From contig NZ_KI911559.1 in NCBI RefSeq assembly GCF_000515255.1, positions 1,215,548 through 1,279,547 of the forward strand: a stretch of 64,000 nt of DNA. Reading direction: 5' to 3'. The notes below the pieces were generated by a model. It was not told the DNA's origin. It saw only the letters and a list, made by a program, of their open reading frames with translations, and did no database searches. Numbering within the stretch: position 1 is the stretch's first letter; each line of letters opens with the position of its first letter. A program made the position numbers and the translations under genes. This document shows positions 34,752 to 45,514 of this stretch, piece after piece. The stretch is from Rhodovibrio salinarum DSM 9154. Its GTDB lineage: Bacteria; Pseudomonadota; Alphaproteobacteria; Kiloniellales; Rhodovibrionaceae.

Positions 34752-36413
34752 GTGACCTTGTTTCCACCCGCCGGTGCGTCGTTCCGGTACGACCGGACGA
34801 CCTGCCGATTCCTTCCCCGTCTGATCCACCTGTCGCGCGTCGCTGCGCTGCTTGGCCCCGCCTTGCTGGCCAGCGCCTGTAGTACGGGCTCGGGCGATAC
34901 CGAGGAGAGCCGCCTGATCTCCGGCTATGCCGGGATGGCCGCGGCAGACGAGCCGCGTGCCGCCACGGTCGGGCGCGAGATTCTGGCCAACAACGGCACC
35001 GCGGCGGACGCGGCGGTGGGCATGGCGTTCACGATGACCGTCACGCTGCCGTCCCGCGTCGGGCTCGGAGGCGGCGGGGTGTGTGTTGTCAGTGACCGCG
35101 CCCAGCAGCAGGTGGAAGCCATCTCCTTTCTGCCGCGCCGCGCGGCCGAAGGTGGGTCCGTGCCGGGGCTGGCACGCGGTCTGGCCTTGCTGCACGCGCG
35201 CTATGGCGTGCGTGACTGGCGGCAGGTCGTTTCGCCGGCGGAGCGGCTGGCCCGGTTTGGCAATCTGACCAGTCGTGCGCTGCGACGCGACCTCGAATCC
35301 GGGGCGCAGCGCCTGAACGGGGAAGCGCGCAGCCGCTATCTAGGGGAGGACGGTCGGCTGCCGCAGGTCGGCGAGCGCATCCGTCAGCCCGCGCTCTCGG
35401 CCGTACTGTCGGGTATTCGTCAGCAGGGGGCCGGCTACCTTTACACCGGTCAGTTCGCCGGGCGACTTGCGAATGCCGCCGCGAATGCGGGCCAGCCGTT
35501 CTCGAAATCCGCGCTTAACGGCTACAAGGCGCGGGCCGAACCGACGTTGACCGTGCCGTACGGCGATCACCAACTGCACCTGCCGCCGCCGCCGGCGATG
35601 GGCGGCTTGCTGGCGGGACAGACCTGGGGCCTGTTGCGCCAGGATGACGGCGGGTCGCCGGCGCTGTCGGGCGAGACGGCGCATCTGCTGGCGGAAGCGT
35701 GGAAGCGTAGCCTGTCGCGCACGGGCGGCTGGCTCGCCAAAGCCCCTGCGGAACGCCCCGCGCCGCAGAGCCTGCTGTCGGAGGCATCGCTCGGCCAGGC
35801 GTTCAGCAGCATCGATCCCGGAGCCGCGACCCCTGCCGAGCGCCTGACGCCCACGCCGCCGCGCTTGTCTGGTGACACGCCGACAGCCGGGGTTACGGCC
35901 GTTGACCGATTCGGCAACATGGCCGCCTGCGGTTTCACCATGAACGGCCTGTTCGGCAGCGGGGCGGATGCGATCGGCACCGGCGTACTGCTCGCCAATC
36001 CGTCGGCCGAGACGGCGGCGGGAGCGGATCTGCTGCCGGCGGTGATCGCCAACCAGTACACAGGGCGCAACTATTTCGCGGTGTCAGGCGCAGGTGGGGC
36101 GGCCGGTGTGCTGAGCGCGGCCGAACTGGTCCGCAAGCTGGAGAGTGCTGGACGCGCGCAACCCGATCTGAACAGCGATCTCGGGCTGCCGCGCCTGTAC
36201 CATCCAGGACGTCCCGACACGCTCCGTGTCGAACCGACGCTTTCGACGGACGTGACCCAACGGTTGAGCACGATGGGTCACGCCCTCGTGAAACGCCCTG
36301 GTTTGGGCCGCCTGACCGCCATCTACTGTCAGGGCGGGGCGGACAGTACGGGCCAGGGTTGCCAGGCTGCTGTCGACCCGCGCGGCAATGGGCTGGCGGT
36401 CCGGGCGCAGTGA
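34752..36413 (+). CDS. divergent gamma-glutamyltransferase-like lipoprotein
   Basis: Start GTG 34752, 6 bases after GAGGA, giving 553 residues. The N terminus has a hydrophobic stretch and LLASAC, a plausible lipobox. The family fold is indicated by ATVGREILANNGTAADAAVG and LPSRVGLGGGGVCVV. At the expected processing site TTH is replaced: the sequence reads TPTAGVTAVD, with T378 in the nucleophile position but the following Thr and His changed to Ala and Gly. It may be an altered-specificity or inactive GGT relative. No GGNR-like motif is seen at the end. Confidence 0.75.
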   Translation: MTLFPPAGASFRYDRTTCRFLPRLIHLSRVAALLGPALLASACSTGSGDTEESRLISGYAGMAAADEPRAATVGREILANNGTAADAAVGMAFTMTVTLPSRVGLGGGGVCVVSDRAQQQVEAISFLPRRAAEGGSVPGLARGLALLHARYGVRDWRQVVSPAERLARFGNLTSRALRRDLESGAQRLNGEARSRYLGEDGRLPQVGERIRQPALSAVLSGIRQQGAGYLYTGQFAGRLANAAANAGQPFSKSALNGYKARAEPTLTVPYGDHQLHLPPPPAMGGLLAGQTWGLLRQDDGGSPALSGETAHLLAEAWKRSLSRTGGWLAKAPAERPAPQSLLSEASLGQAFSSIDPGAATPAERLTPTPPRLSGDTPTAGVTAVDRFGNMAACGFTMNGLFGSGADAIGTGVLLANPSAETAAGADLLPAVIANQYTGRNYFAVSGAGGAAGVLSAAELVRKLESAGRAQPDLNSDLGLPRLYHPGRPDTLRVEPTLSTDVTQRLSTMGHALVKRPGLGRLTAIYCQGGADSTGQGCQAAVDPRGNGLAVRAQ

Positions 36414-36470
36414 GCCCCTGGAAGTGCCGGTCTGGACGTTCCTGGAGAGCAACCGGAGTTTAGGTCAGCC

Positions 36471-37622
36471 ATGAGCCTCAAGGTCGCCCAGCGCGGCAAA
36501 GTCGACCCCTTCATCGTGATGGATGTGCTGCGGGCCGCCAACGCGCGGGCCCAGGAAGGTGGCGACGTCCTGCACCTGGAGGTCGGCCAGCCCGGCCACG
36601 GCACCCCGCAAGCCGCTCGGGAAGCGGCCAAGCAGGCGATCGAGCAGGAACAGCTCGGCTACACCGACGCGCTTGGCCTGCCGGCGCTGCGCCAACGGAT
36701 CGCGGCGAGCTACAAGACGCTGCACGGCGTCGATCTCGATCCTGAGCGGGTGATGATCACCAGTGGCTCGTCGGCCGGTTTTGTGATCGCCTTCCTCACC
36801 GCCTTCGACCCGGGCGACCGCGTGGCGCTTGCCGCGCCCGGCTATCCCGCCTACCGCAACATCCTGACTGCTCTCGGCCTGGAAACCGTCTGGCTGCAGA
36901 CGGACATGGCAAGCCGCTTCCAGCCAACGCCGGAGTTGCTCGACCAGGTGGATGGGCCGTTGGATGGCCTGATTCTGGCCAGTCCGTCCAATCCGGCGGG
37001 CACGATGGTGGACGAACCCGGCATGCGCGCACTGGTGGAGGCTTGCCATGCGCGCGGCATCCGCTTGATTTCGGACGAAATTTACCACCGGATCGAATTC
37101 CAGGGCCGGGGCGTTTCCGCGCTGGAGCTCACCGATGACGCGATCGTGGTGAACTCCTTCTCCAAGTACTATGCCATGACCGGCTGGCGCGTTGGCTGGC
37201 TGGTCCTGCCGCCGGACATGGTGCGCACGGCGGAGTGTTTGGGGCAGAACCTGTTCATTTCCGCCTCCGCCCCCTCGCAGTATGCGGCCCTGGGCGCGCT
37301 CGATGCCGGGGACGAACTGGAAACGGTGGTGCAGTCCTACCGCCGCAATCGCGATGTCCTGCTGAGCGAATTGCCAAAGGCCGGTATCGAGCGTTTCGCG
37401 CCCGCGGACGGGGCTTTTTATATCTACGCCGACGTCGGTCATCTGACCGAGGACAGCCAAGCGTTCTGCAAGCGTATGCTGCACGAAACCGGGGTCGCCG
37501 CGACGCCCGGGGTCGATTTCGACCCCTTCCGGGGGCAGCGTTTCGTGCGGTTTTCCTTTGCCGGGCGCGAGGACGAGGTTGCGGAGGCGGCGCAGCGGCT
37601 GCGGCGTTGGTTGGCGGCGTAG
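36471..37622 (+). CDS. class I/II pyridoxal phosphate aminotransferase
   Basis: 383 residues, fold-type I aminotransferase: GLPALRQRIAASYK, ITSGSSAGFVIAF, LASPSNPAGTMVD, SDEIYHRIEF and NSFSKYYAMTGWRVGW with the Schiff-base lysine at K232, plus VRFSFAG at the carboxylate-binding arginine. It is of the AspB/alanine-aromatic type; the substrate cannot be told from sequence. It follows the GGT-like gene by 57 bases. Confidence 0.9.
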   Translation: MSLKVAQRGKVDPFIVMDVLRAANARAQEGGDVLHLEVGQPGHGTPQAAREAAKQAIEQEQLGYTDALGLPALRQRIAASYKTLHGVDLDPERVMITSGSSAGFVIAFLTAFDPGDRVALAAPGYPAYRNILTALGLETVWLQTDMASRFQPTPELLDQVDGPLDGLILASPSNPAGTMVDEPGMRALVEACHARGIRLISDEIYHRIEFQGRGVSALELTDDAIVVNSFSKYYAMTGWRVGWLVLPPDMVRTAECLGQNLFISASAPSQYAALGALDAGDELETVVQSYRRNRDVLLSELPKAGIERFAPADGAFYIYADVGHLTEDSQAFCKRMLHETGVAATPGVDFDPFRGQRFVRFSFAGREDEVAEAAQRLRRWLAA

Positions 37623-37686
37623 CCTCTGACCTTTCAGACTAACCGGTCGAGGCGCAGTGCTTTTGCCAAGGCTGCGGCAATCAGCT

Positions 37687-38169
37687 ATGACGCGGGCAAT
37701 GGCACGGGCACGCGGTACACCCAAACTTTCCCACCTTGCGACCGACAGCGGCGAACTGCTGGGCGCGGATGCGCAGGCGCGTCAGCACGCCAGTGTCCGC
37801 AAGGCACACGAGACCGAGCTGATCGAGGACTACGTCGAGTTGGTTGCCGACCTGATCGACGCCAAGGGAGAGGCGCGTGCGGTCGAAATCGCCCAGCGGA
37901 TGGGCGTACGCCAGGCGACCGTGGCCAAGATGGTGCGGCGTCTGCAGGATCGGGGACTGGTTGAAACGGAGCCCTATCGCGCGATCTTCCTGACCCGGGA
38001 GGGGCGGGAAGTGGCCGAGACCAGTCGCGAGCGTCATGCCGTTGTCCTGCAGTTCCTGCGAACCCTGGGTGTGAGTGAGGAGACAGCGCTTTCGGATGCT
38101 GAAGGGATCGAACACCACGTCAGCGAGGAAACGCTTGATGCGATGCGCGCGCGGCTACGTAAGGAATAA
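37687..38169 (+). CDS. mntR: manganese-dependent DtxR/MntR-type repressor
   Basis: 160 residues. A winged helix-turn-helix (IAQRMGVRQATVAKMVRRLQDRG) is followed by HAVVLQFLRTLGVSEETALSDAEGIEHHVS, the dimerisation and metal-ligand region of MntR proteins (E, H, E/H pattern). It lacks an SH3-like FeoA domain, as MntR does. It should repress Mn uptake genes when Mn is high. No mntH is adjacent. A second in-frame ATG at 37699 is possible. Confidence 0.88.
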   Translation: MTRAMARARGTPKLSHLATDSGELLGADAQARQHASVRKAHETELIEDYVELVADLIDAKGEARAVEIAQRMGVRQATVAKMVRRLQDRGLVETEPYRAIFLTREGREVAETSRERHAVVLQFLRTLGVSEETALSDAEGIEHHVSEETLDAMRARLRKE

Positions 38170-38358
38170 TCCTCGCGTCGCATGGGTTCCTTATCTGCAC
38201 CACAGTGTGCCACCGGTCATACACAGGTCATAAACCGCGCATACAGCCGTCCTTGCAGATGGCTGTTTCAAATGCTTGTCTTGAACACATAAAGGGTCAA
38301 CTCTGCTTCGGGTGATCACGCGAAGTGGATGAGTCCCACGCAACAAGGGGGTGTCGAT

Positions 38359-39252
38359 ATGGCACAAAGCTTAATTCGGGCGGCTGCAATCGGCGTTTGC
38401 GCGTTGGCGCTTGCGTCGTGCGCAGGCACCGAGTTGGAGGATACCCGCAATCTGAACGTCCAGGGCGGCGCCTTCAATTCTGCACTGTACGAGGGCTACG
38501 TCGATCGGTCGCAGTTCGAGTACGACTATGGCGACTACAATTCCTCGGATCTGTACGCCCAGCGGGCGCAACGGGTCGCTGCGGGTCAGACGGTCCAGCC
38601 GTTGACGCTCGATGGCGATGGCAATGAAGCCGTCGAGGGTGTCGATAAGATGGACACCAAGTTGCCTGCGATCCGTCAGGCACGGGCTGACCTGCTCGAT
38701 GCGCTGAACAATGGCGCACGCCAAGATACGCCCGAGGCGGCAGCGGAAGCGCAAGTTGCGTTCGATTGCTGGGTAGAGGAGACCCAGCCGGACCAGATCG
38801 CCAAATGCCGTCAGCGTTTCGAACAGGCGTTCCAGACCGTACAGAACGCGGCCGAGCCAGCCGAGATGGACCAGGCAAGCGAGACCGCTCCGGCCGCCCC
38901 AGAGGAGGTCGATAGCACGGAACCCGAGAGCTTCACGGTGTACTTCGCGTTCGACAGCGCCCAGCTGAGCGAGGAAGCGCGTGAGGTGATCGGTCAGGTC
39001 GCCGAGGCGGCCGAGGATCGCCCGAATGCGGAAATCTCCGCCACCGGCTACACCGATACCGTCGGTCCGGAGGATTACAACCAGGACCTGTCCTTCCGCC
39101 GTGCGCAGGCGGTGCAGGAGGCCCTGACCGGCCGCGATATCGCTGAGGACCGGATCGGTACTGCGGCGCGTGGTGAGAACCAGTTGGCGGTCGAGACCGC
39201 CGACGGCGTGGCCGAGCCGCGCAACCGTCGCGTCGAAATCTCGCTGTTCTAA
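38359..39252 (+). CDS. OmpA-family lipoprotein
   Basis: 297 residues from ATG 38359. Lipobox LALASC shows a lipoprotein. The middle part is helical and Gln/Ala/Glu rich (about residues 60-190). The C-terminal OmpA/MotB domain has VYFAFDSAQLSEEAREVI, ATGYTDTVGPEDYNQDLSFR and NRRVEISLF, binding peptidoglycan. It resembles Pal but with a long N-terminal domain and no Tol genes. The promoter region upstream is relatively AT-rich. It ends before a strong terminator. Confidence 0.92.
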   Translation: MAQSLIRAAAIGVCALALASCAGTELEDTRNLNVQGGAFNSALYEGYVDRSQFEYDYGDYNSSDLYAQRAQRVAAGQTVQPLTLDGDGNEAVEGVDKMDTKLPAIRQARADLLDALNNGARQDTPEAAAEAQVAFDCWVEETQPDQIAKCRQRFEQAFQTVQNAAEPAEMDQASETAPAAPEEVDSTEPESFTVYFAFDSAQLSEEAREVIGQVAEAAEDRPNAEISATGYTDTVGPEDYNQDLSFRRAQAVQEALTGRDIAEDRIGTAARGENQLAVETADGVAEPRNRRVEISLF

Positions 39253-39274
39253 GCCTACAGCAGCGATATCGAAC

Positions 39275-39326
39275 AAAGGCGTGTGGCGCCCCGTGTGGAC
39301 AACGCGGGTGCGTCACACGCCTTTTT
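39275..39326. terminator. bidirectional terminator between the OmpA-like gene and a secreted hypothetical gene
   Basis: AAAGGCGTGTG and CACACGCCTTT form an 11-bp stem followed by two more Ts; the 28-base loop can itself pair. The 5' A-run and 3' T-run allow action in both directions. Confidence 0.8.
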
Positions 39327-39338
39327 CGTGACAGTCCA

Positions 39339-39947
39339 TTATTTCATGAACAGGGAGTAGGTCAGGCTGCGGCCGGCCGAAACCTCGACGATATGGGTAT
39401 AGGTTTCTGCGCCGTGGTGGGCGGCAACCTTGTACCAGCCCGCCGAGAGGCCAAGCGCCGGTACCGGCTCCTGTGTCTCCACAAGCGGGGGAGCTGCCTT
39501 CTTGCCCCGGCGGTAGGGGTGCACGGTCCAGGAGACGTCATGTCGGACCGGGCTGGCGCCGGGACATCGTAACAGTTCGAGTTCGAGCCCGCCGAGGTTG
39601 AGGTTGAGGGTCGTCGACATCGATTCGCCGACGCCCACCTCGATATCCGTGATCGACCGTGCGTGGCGGTAGCGGGCGACCACGCGGTATTCGTCGGGCT
39701 CCAGATGCAGTTTCGTCGGGGCGCCGGTGAACTCGGCCACCTTGCGGATGGCCCGTTTGCCGTTGCGTGACCAGACGTGCAGGTCGACTCCGTCCGTGAT
39801 CGCCGGTCCGTTCTCCCGGGCGACAACATTGAATTCGACGAGCGTGTCCGCAGCCGCCGTACCGGCAGCTGGCAGCGCCAGCAGACCTGCGAGGACGAGC
39901 CGGGAGGCCCATCCGCGGTGTTGGCTATCGGGGACCCGTGGCCGCAT
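39339..39947 (-). CDS. secreted hypothetical protein with two related beta-rich repeats
   Basis: 202 residues from ATG 39947, GGAG 6 bases upstream. After a signal peptide (LVLAGLLALPAAGTAAA) come two similar units of about 80 residues, each with an early strand pattern and a LxPxxYxVxAxxxxA segment: LEPDEYRVVARYRHAR in the first and LSAGWYKVAAHHGAET in the second. Such repeats occur in VWA-domain and Ig-like extracytoplasmic proteins of alphaproteobacteria. No function known. Confidence 0.7.
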   Translation of the reverse strand: MRPRVPDSQHRGWASRLVLAGLLALPAAGTAAADTLVEFNVVARENGPAITDGVDLHVWSRNGKRAIRKVAEFTGAPTKLHLEPDEYRVVARYRHARSITDIEVGVGESMSTTLNLNLGGLELELLRCPGASPVRHDVSWTVHPYRRGKKAAPPLVETQEPVPALGLSAGWYKVAAHHGAETYTHIVEVSAGRSLTYSLFMK

Positions 39948-40118
39948 GCTGAGCTCCAGCCTGTTCCGTTGCGGAAATCGATTCCCCCGGAAGCGCGGGG
40001 CCACCGGGGCGGTCTGTATATCACGCATCGACCGGTTGGGCGGAACCCTTATCGACCGGTATTTTCGGGTCGATGCAGAACATATCCCTATCGCGATCAC
40101 CCCCAGGCCAGTATCGGC

Positions 40119-40769
40119 CTAAAAGTAGCGCAGTATTGGGCAAGCGGGCAGCAGGTCCGGAATCTCCTGGTCCAGCTTGATCTCCAAATGGGCGGAGAGG
40201 ACCTGGGTGAGATTGCCGTCGTCGATCAGCGGCAGGTCGAGCCCGATCACCTTGATGAACGCGCGCTGATGCTGGTCGAGCACGCCGCAGGCAATCCCGA
40301 TGAAGGGATCGCGGTCCATCTCCTGGAAATAGGCAAGCTCAATGGCCTGCAGCGCCTCTGGATCGTTGGAAGCGGAGCCAAGGGTCTTATGCGTGTAGTC
40401 CACGCCCCACCATTCCGTGAGTTTCGTGCCCCACAGGGTGAAGCGCAGGTTAAACGGTTCCCGCTCGATCCGGGCAATGAAGATCCGGCCCAGCCAGCTT
40501 TTGAAGTCCACCGCGTCGAAGTCGTTCCGGCCGGGTAGGCGACCGTTCTCTGGCACCCGCGCTTGCCACAGACGCACCAAATCCGCGAAGGGGCCGAATC
40601 GTTCAGGCGCTGCATAGCGGTCACACTTTGCGTAGTGCCAGGTGTTTTCGGCTTGGAGAACACGCGGTCGGATGTCGACCTCCAGCTTTGAGAGGCGTGG
40701 CACGGACGGCGATTGACAAACCACCTTTATGATAGCCTTTGGGGAGTGAGGGGGGAACGGCGCATACAT
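40119..40769 (-). CDS. PAS_5-type domain protein
   Basis: Up to 216 residues; the start is uncertain (ATG 40769 or GTG 40703, neither with a good ribosome site). It contains ADLVRLWQARVPENGRLPGR, DFKSWLGRIFIARIERE, FTLWGTKLTEWWGVDYT and a C-terminal TQVLSAHLEI, the pattern of the PAS_5 domain found as stand-alone proteins in Rhodospirillales. The function is unknown, probably ligand or redox sensing. It follows uvrB by 47 bases on the same strand. Confidence 0.75.
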   Translation of the reverse strand: MYAPFPPHSPKAIIKVVCQSPSVPRLSKLEVDIRPRVLQAENTWHYAKCDRYAAPERFGPFADLVRLWQARVPENGRLPGRNDFDAVDFKSWLGRIFIARIEREPFNLRFTLWGTKLTEWWGVDYTHKTLGSASNDPEALQAIELAYFQEMDRDPFIGIACGVLDQHQRAFIKVIGLDLPLIDDGNLTQVLSAHLEIKLDQEIPDLLPACPILRYF

Positions 40770-40816
40770 ACCAATATTTGAAAATTGCGTGTGTACGCAG
40801 GCCGTTTTTTGCCAGA

Positions 40817-43048
40817 CTAGCGCTTCGCGCGCTTGCCGCTGGGCTTGCCGGAGCGCTGCTTGGACGCGGCGCGGCCGCTGCCCTTGTTGCCGCGCTGCTT
40901 TTTCGATTTCGACGCCGCGTCGGCTTCGGCGATCTTGCTGGCGAAGTCGCCGGCGCCGCCCTGTTGGGCGCCGTCGGTGGGCACGCCCAGATCCGCCTGC
41001 TCCAGCTTCTTGATCTCGTCGCGCAGGCGGGCGGCCTCCTCGAACTCCAGGTTCGCGGCCGCCTCCTTCATGCGGTTCTCGAGATCGGCGATCGATTCCT
41101 TGAGGTTGTGGCCGGCGCCCGGCGTCTCGCCATCGCGGCCCTGGCCGGTATCGACCTCGACGTGGTCGCCCTTCTCGTAGACCGACTGCATCACGTCGGA
41201 GATCTGCTTGCGGATCGTCTCCGGGGTGATGCCGTGCTCCTCGTTGTAGGCCATCTGCTTTTCGCGCCGGCGCTCGGTCTCGCTGAGTGCCTGGTTGAGC
41301 GCCTTGGTGCGCTGGTCGGCGTAGAGGATGACCTTGCCGTCGACGTTGCGCGCCGCACGCCCGATCGTCTGGATCAGCGCGGTGGCGGAGCGCAGGTAGC
41401 CCTCCTTGTCGGCATCCAGGATGCACACGCGCGCACATTCGGGAATGTCCAGCCCCTCGCGCAGCAGGTTGATGCCCACCAGCACGTCGAAGTGGCCGAG
41501 ACGCAGGTCGCGGATGATCTCGATACGCTCCAGCGTGTCCACGTCGGAGTGGATGTAGCGCACCTTGAGGCCCGCTTCGTGCAGGTATTCGGTCAGGTCC
41601 TCCGCCATCCGCTTGGTGAGCGTGGTGACCAGCGCGCGGTAGCCCTGGTTCTGGACCTCCTGCACCTCGGCGATCAGGTCGTCGACCTGGCCGTCGGTCG
41701 GGCGGATCTCGCAGACGGGATCGATCAGGCCGGTCGGGCGGATGATCTGCTCGGTGAAGGTGCCGCCGGTCTGGCGCAGTTCCCACTGCCCCGGGGTGGC
41801 CGAGACGTAGGTGGTCTGCGGGCGCATGGCGTCCCACTCCTCGAATTTGAGCGGGCGGTTGTCCATACAGGACGGCAGGCGGAAGCCATAATCCGCCAGC
41901 GTCTTCTTGCGCACCGTGTCACCGCGGTACATGCCGTTGAGCTGCGGCACCGTCACGTGGCTTTCGTCCACGATCAGCATGGCGTCGTCCGGCAGGTACT
42001 CGAACAGGGTTGGCGGCGGCTCCCCCGGATTGCGGCCGGTCAGGTAGCGCGAGTAGTTCTCGATGCCGGGGCAGGAGCCGGTCGCCTCCATCATCTCCAA
42101 ATCGAAGGTGGTGCGCTGCTCCAGCCGCTCGGCTTCCAGCGGCATGTTGTGCTGCTTGAAGTACTCCAGGCGCTGCGTCAGCTCTTCCTTGATTTGCTTG
42201 ATCGCCTGGCGGAGCGTCGGCCGGGGGGTGACGTAGTGGCTGTTGGCGTACAGCTTGATCCGCTCAAGCGTGTCGGTCTTGCTGCCGGTGAGCGGATCGA
42301 ACTCGTGGATCGCGTCGACCTCGTCGCCGAACAGCGACACGCGCCAGGCCCGGTCCTCGTAGTGCGCCGGGAAGATCTCGATGGTGTCGCCGCGCACCCG
42401 GAAGGTGCCGCGCTCGAAGTTGATGTCGTTGCGCTTGTACTGCAGCTCGGTGAGCGACTGCAGGAACTCGTTGCGGTCCAGCCGGTCGCCCTGGTGCACC
42501 GTGACCGTCATCCGCGAATAGGTTTCCGGTGCGCCCATGCCGTAAATGCAGGACACCGACGCCACGATCACCACGTCGTCGCGTTCGAACAGCGCCCGGG
42601 TGGCGGCGTGGCGCATCCGGTCGATCTGCTCGTTGATCGAGGATTCCTTCTCGACGTAGGTGTCGGTGCGCGGGACGTAGGCTTCCGGCTGGTAATAGTC
42701 GTAGTAGGAGACGAAGTACTCCACCGCGTTGTTCGGGAAGAAGCTCTTCATCTCCGCGTACAGCTGCGCGGCCAGCGTCTTGTTCGGCGCCAGGATCAGG
42801 GTCGGGCGCTGCACCTGCTGGATGGTGTGCGCCATCGTGAAGGTCTTGCCGGAGCCGGTGACGCCGAGCAGCACCTGGTCCTTCTCCTGGGCCTCCAGGC
42901 CCTGGACGATCTCCCGGATCGCCCCCGGCTGGTCGCCGGCCGGCTGGTAGTCCGACTGCAGGTCGAAGGGAATCGACTCCGGCTTGGTCATGCGCTGACG
43001 CGCGACCTCGGCCGGATCCTGGGAAACGAGCGCGGTGTCCTGTGGCAT
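40817..43048 (-). CDS. uvrB: excinuclease ABC subunit B
   Basis: 743 residues. Walker A GVTGSGKT at 62-69, beta-hairpin tip [10 protein letters not shown], helicase motifs LIVDESHV and [17 protein letters not shown] near the end and the UVR domain [20 protein letters not shown] for UvrC contact. It ends in a Lys/Arg/Ser/Gly-rich tail of about 30 residues. UvrB is the damage-verification helicase of nucleotide excision repair. Confidence 0.97.
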   Translation of the reverse strand: MPQDTALVSQDPAEVARQRMTKPESIPFDLQSDYQPAGDQPGAIREIVQGLEAQEKDQVLLGVTGSGKTFTMAHTIQQVQRPTLILAPNKTLAAQLYAEMKSFFPNNAVEYFVSYYDYYQPEAYVPRTDTYVEKESSINEQIDRMRHAATRALFERDDVVIVASVSCIYGMGAPETYSRMTVTVHQGDRLDRNEFLQSLTELQYKRNDINFERGTFRVRGDTIEIFPAHYEDRAWRVSLFGDEVDAIHEFDPLTGSKTDTLERIKLYANSHYVTPRPTLRQAIKQIKEELTQRLEYFKQHNMPLEAERLEQRTTFDLEMMEATGSCPGIENYSRYLTGRNPGEPPPTLFEYLPDDAMLIVDESHVTVPQLNGMYRGDTVRKKTLADYGFRLPSCMDNRPLKFEEWDAMRPQTTYVSATPGQWELRQTGGTFTEQIIRPTGLIDPVCEIRPTDGQVDDLIAEVQEVQNQGYRALVTTLTKRMAEDLTEYLHEAGLKVRYIHSDVDTLERIEIIRDLRLGHFDVLVGINLLREGLDIPECARVCILDADKEGYLRSATALIQTIGRAARNVDGKVILYADQRTKALNQALSETERRREKQMAYNEEHGITPETIRKQISDVMQSVYEKGDHVEVDTGQGRDGETPGAGHNLKESIADLENRMKEAAANLEFEEAARLRDEIKKLEQADLGVPTDGAQQGGAGDFASKIAEADAASKSKKQRGNKGSGRAASKQRSGKPSGKRAKR

Positions 43049-43100
43049 GCTCCCAATGTAGGGCGCGAGGGGTGGGGGCGGCTAGGGGGAGGTCGCGTGA

Positions 43101-44423
<1,323 letters not shown>

Positions 44424-44573
44424 GGGGGGGCCGGCTGCCCGTCGCTCTATTCCATGCAACGGTCCGTCGGGGCAACGGTCGTCGGGACGGCTTCGCCGCG
44501 GCGCCTGCGATTTTCCAGCAGGCGTCGCGGATGCCCTTATGCGTGCCGATACGCGGCCTGCGCGAACGCGCGT

Positions 44574-45359
44574 TTACGCTGTCTTCACGTTGGTCCAGGC
44601 GAGGGCTCGTTGCAGTGTCGCCGTGCCATCGCGCGTGTAGCAGCGGCCGTGTGACAGAACGATCCGCTCGGGTTGCCAATTCAGCATGGTTGCAGCGGCG
44701 TCGCGGACGGCAGCACGGTGTGGCAGGAACGTCAGGCGCAGGTCGCGCGGTGTGCTGCCGGTCGGCGCCATCACACCGCCAAGTCGCATCAGTAGAGCCA
44801 ACCAGCGCCGATGCAGACGTTCCGGTTCGAAGTTTTCGATCAGATCGGTCACGATCAGCGTGCGGCTCGGCTGGTGGAAGAAGTCCGCTTCGGTCATGAA
44901 GCTTCCAGGCACGAGCACCTGATCAATCGTTCCGGCCCACTGTGTCGGCGCGGCGTCGCCCAGGATCGCGTCGATCCGGAAGCCGCCTGCTTCGGCTTTG
45001 GTCTCAACCCCTGGTGCGACGTGCGTAGAGGCGTCGGGGTAGGCACGCTGCCAGTTGGCGAGATAGAGCCAGTGCAGCTTGTTCGGCGCCACCAGCCAGG
45101 TCACGGGGCCGAGCGTGTCCAGTTCAGTTCGCAGTCCATCCGTCAGGGCGCAGGGAGAATGCACCCACAGCCGTCCGTCTGGCAGTCGGATCACCGTTGC
45201 ACGGGTTGAGAACGGCAAGCTGCCGACGATGTATTTCATCTGGACGACGGGCCCGTCCACGACCCAAATATCCTCGGCAAACGCTTTCAGCGTGCCAAGC
45301 GGCGGATAGGGATCGATCGTTTCTACATCGTCGGTTTGTGGCATGGCAGGCGTTACCAT
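44574..45359 (-). CDS. DUF4336 metallo-hydrolase-like protein
   Basis: About 261 residues from ATG 45359 (ATG 45344 also possible; no strong ribosome site). It shows DIWVVDGPVVQ, TRATVIRLPDGRLWVHSP and APNKLHWLYLANWQRAYPDA, matching the DUF4336 family, which has a metallo-beta-lactamase-like layout with a reduced metal motif. Function unknown. It stands alone. Confidence 0.75.
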   Translation of the reverse strand: MVTPAMPQTDDVETIDPYPPLGTLKAFAEDIWVVDGPVVQMKYIVGSLPFSTRATVIRLPDGRLWVHSPCALTDGLRTELDTLGPVTWLVAPNKLHWLYLANWQRAYPDASTHVAPGVETKAEAGGFRIDAILGDAAPTQWAGTIDQVLVPGSFMTEADFFHQPSRTLIVTDLIENFEPERLHRRWLALLMRLGGVMAPTGSTPRDLRLTFLPHRAAVRDAAATMLNWQPERIVLSHGRCYTRDGTATLQRALAWTNVKTA

Positions 45360-45514
45360 GGTTGTGGGCTGTGGCAGTTTAATATGACATGCCCCGCATG
45401 TCCGCCCCTCGCTTTGCGCGTGCCATGTTATCGCGGGGGTGGTGTTCTGCCTGAACGTGCGCAGGTCTGGAACCACGCATGTGTGTTACCTGCGCTCCCA
45501 GCAGCTGCTTGGGA

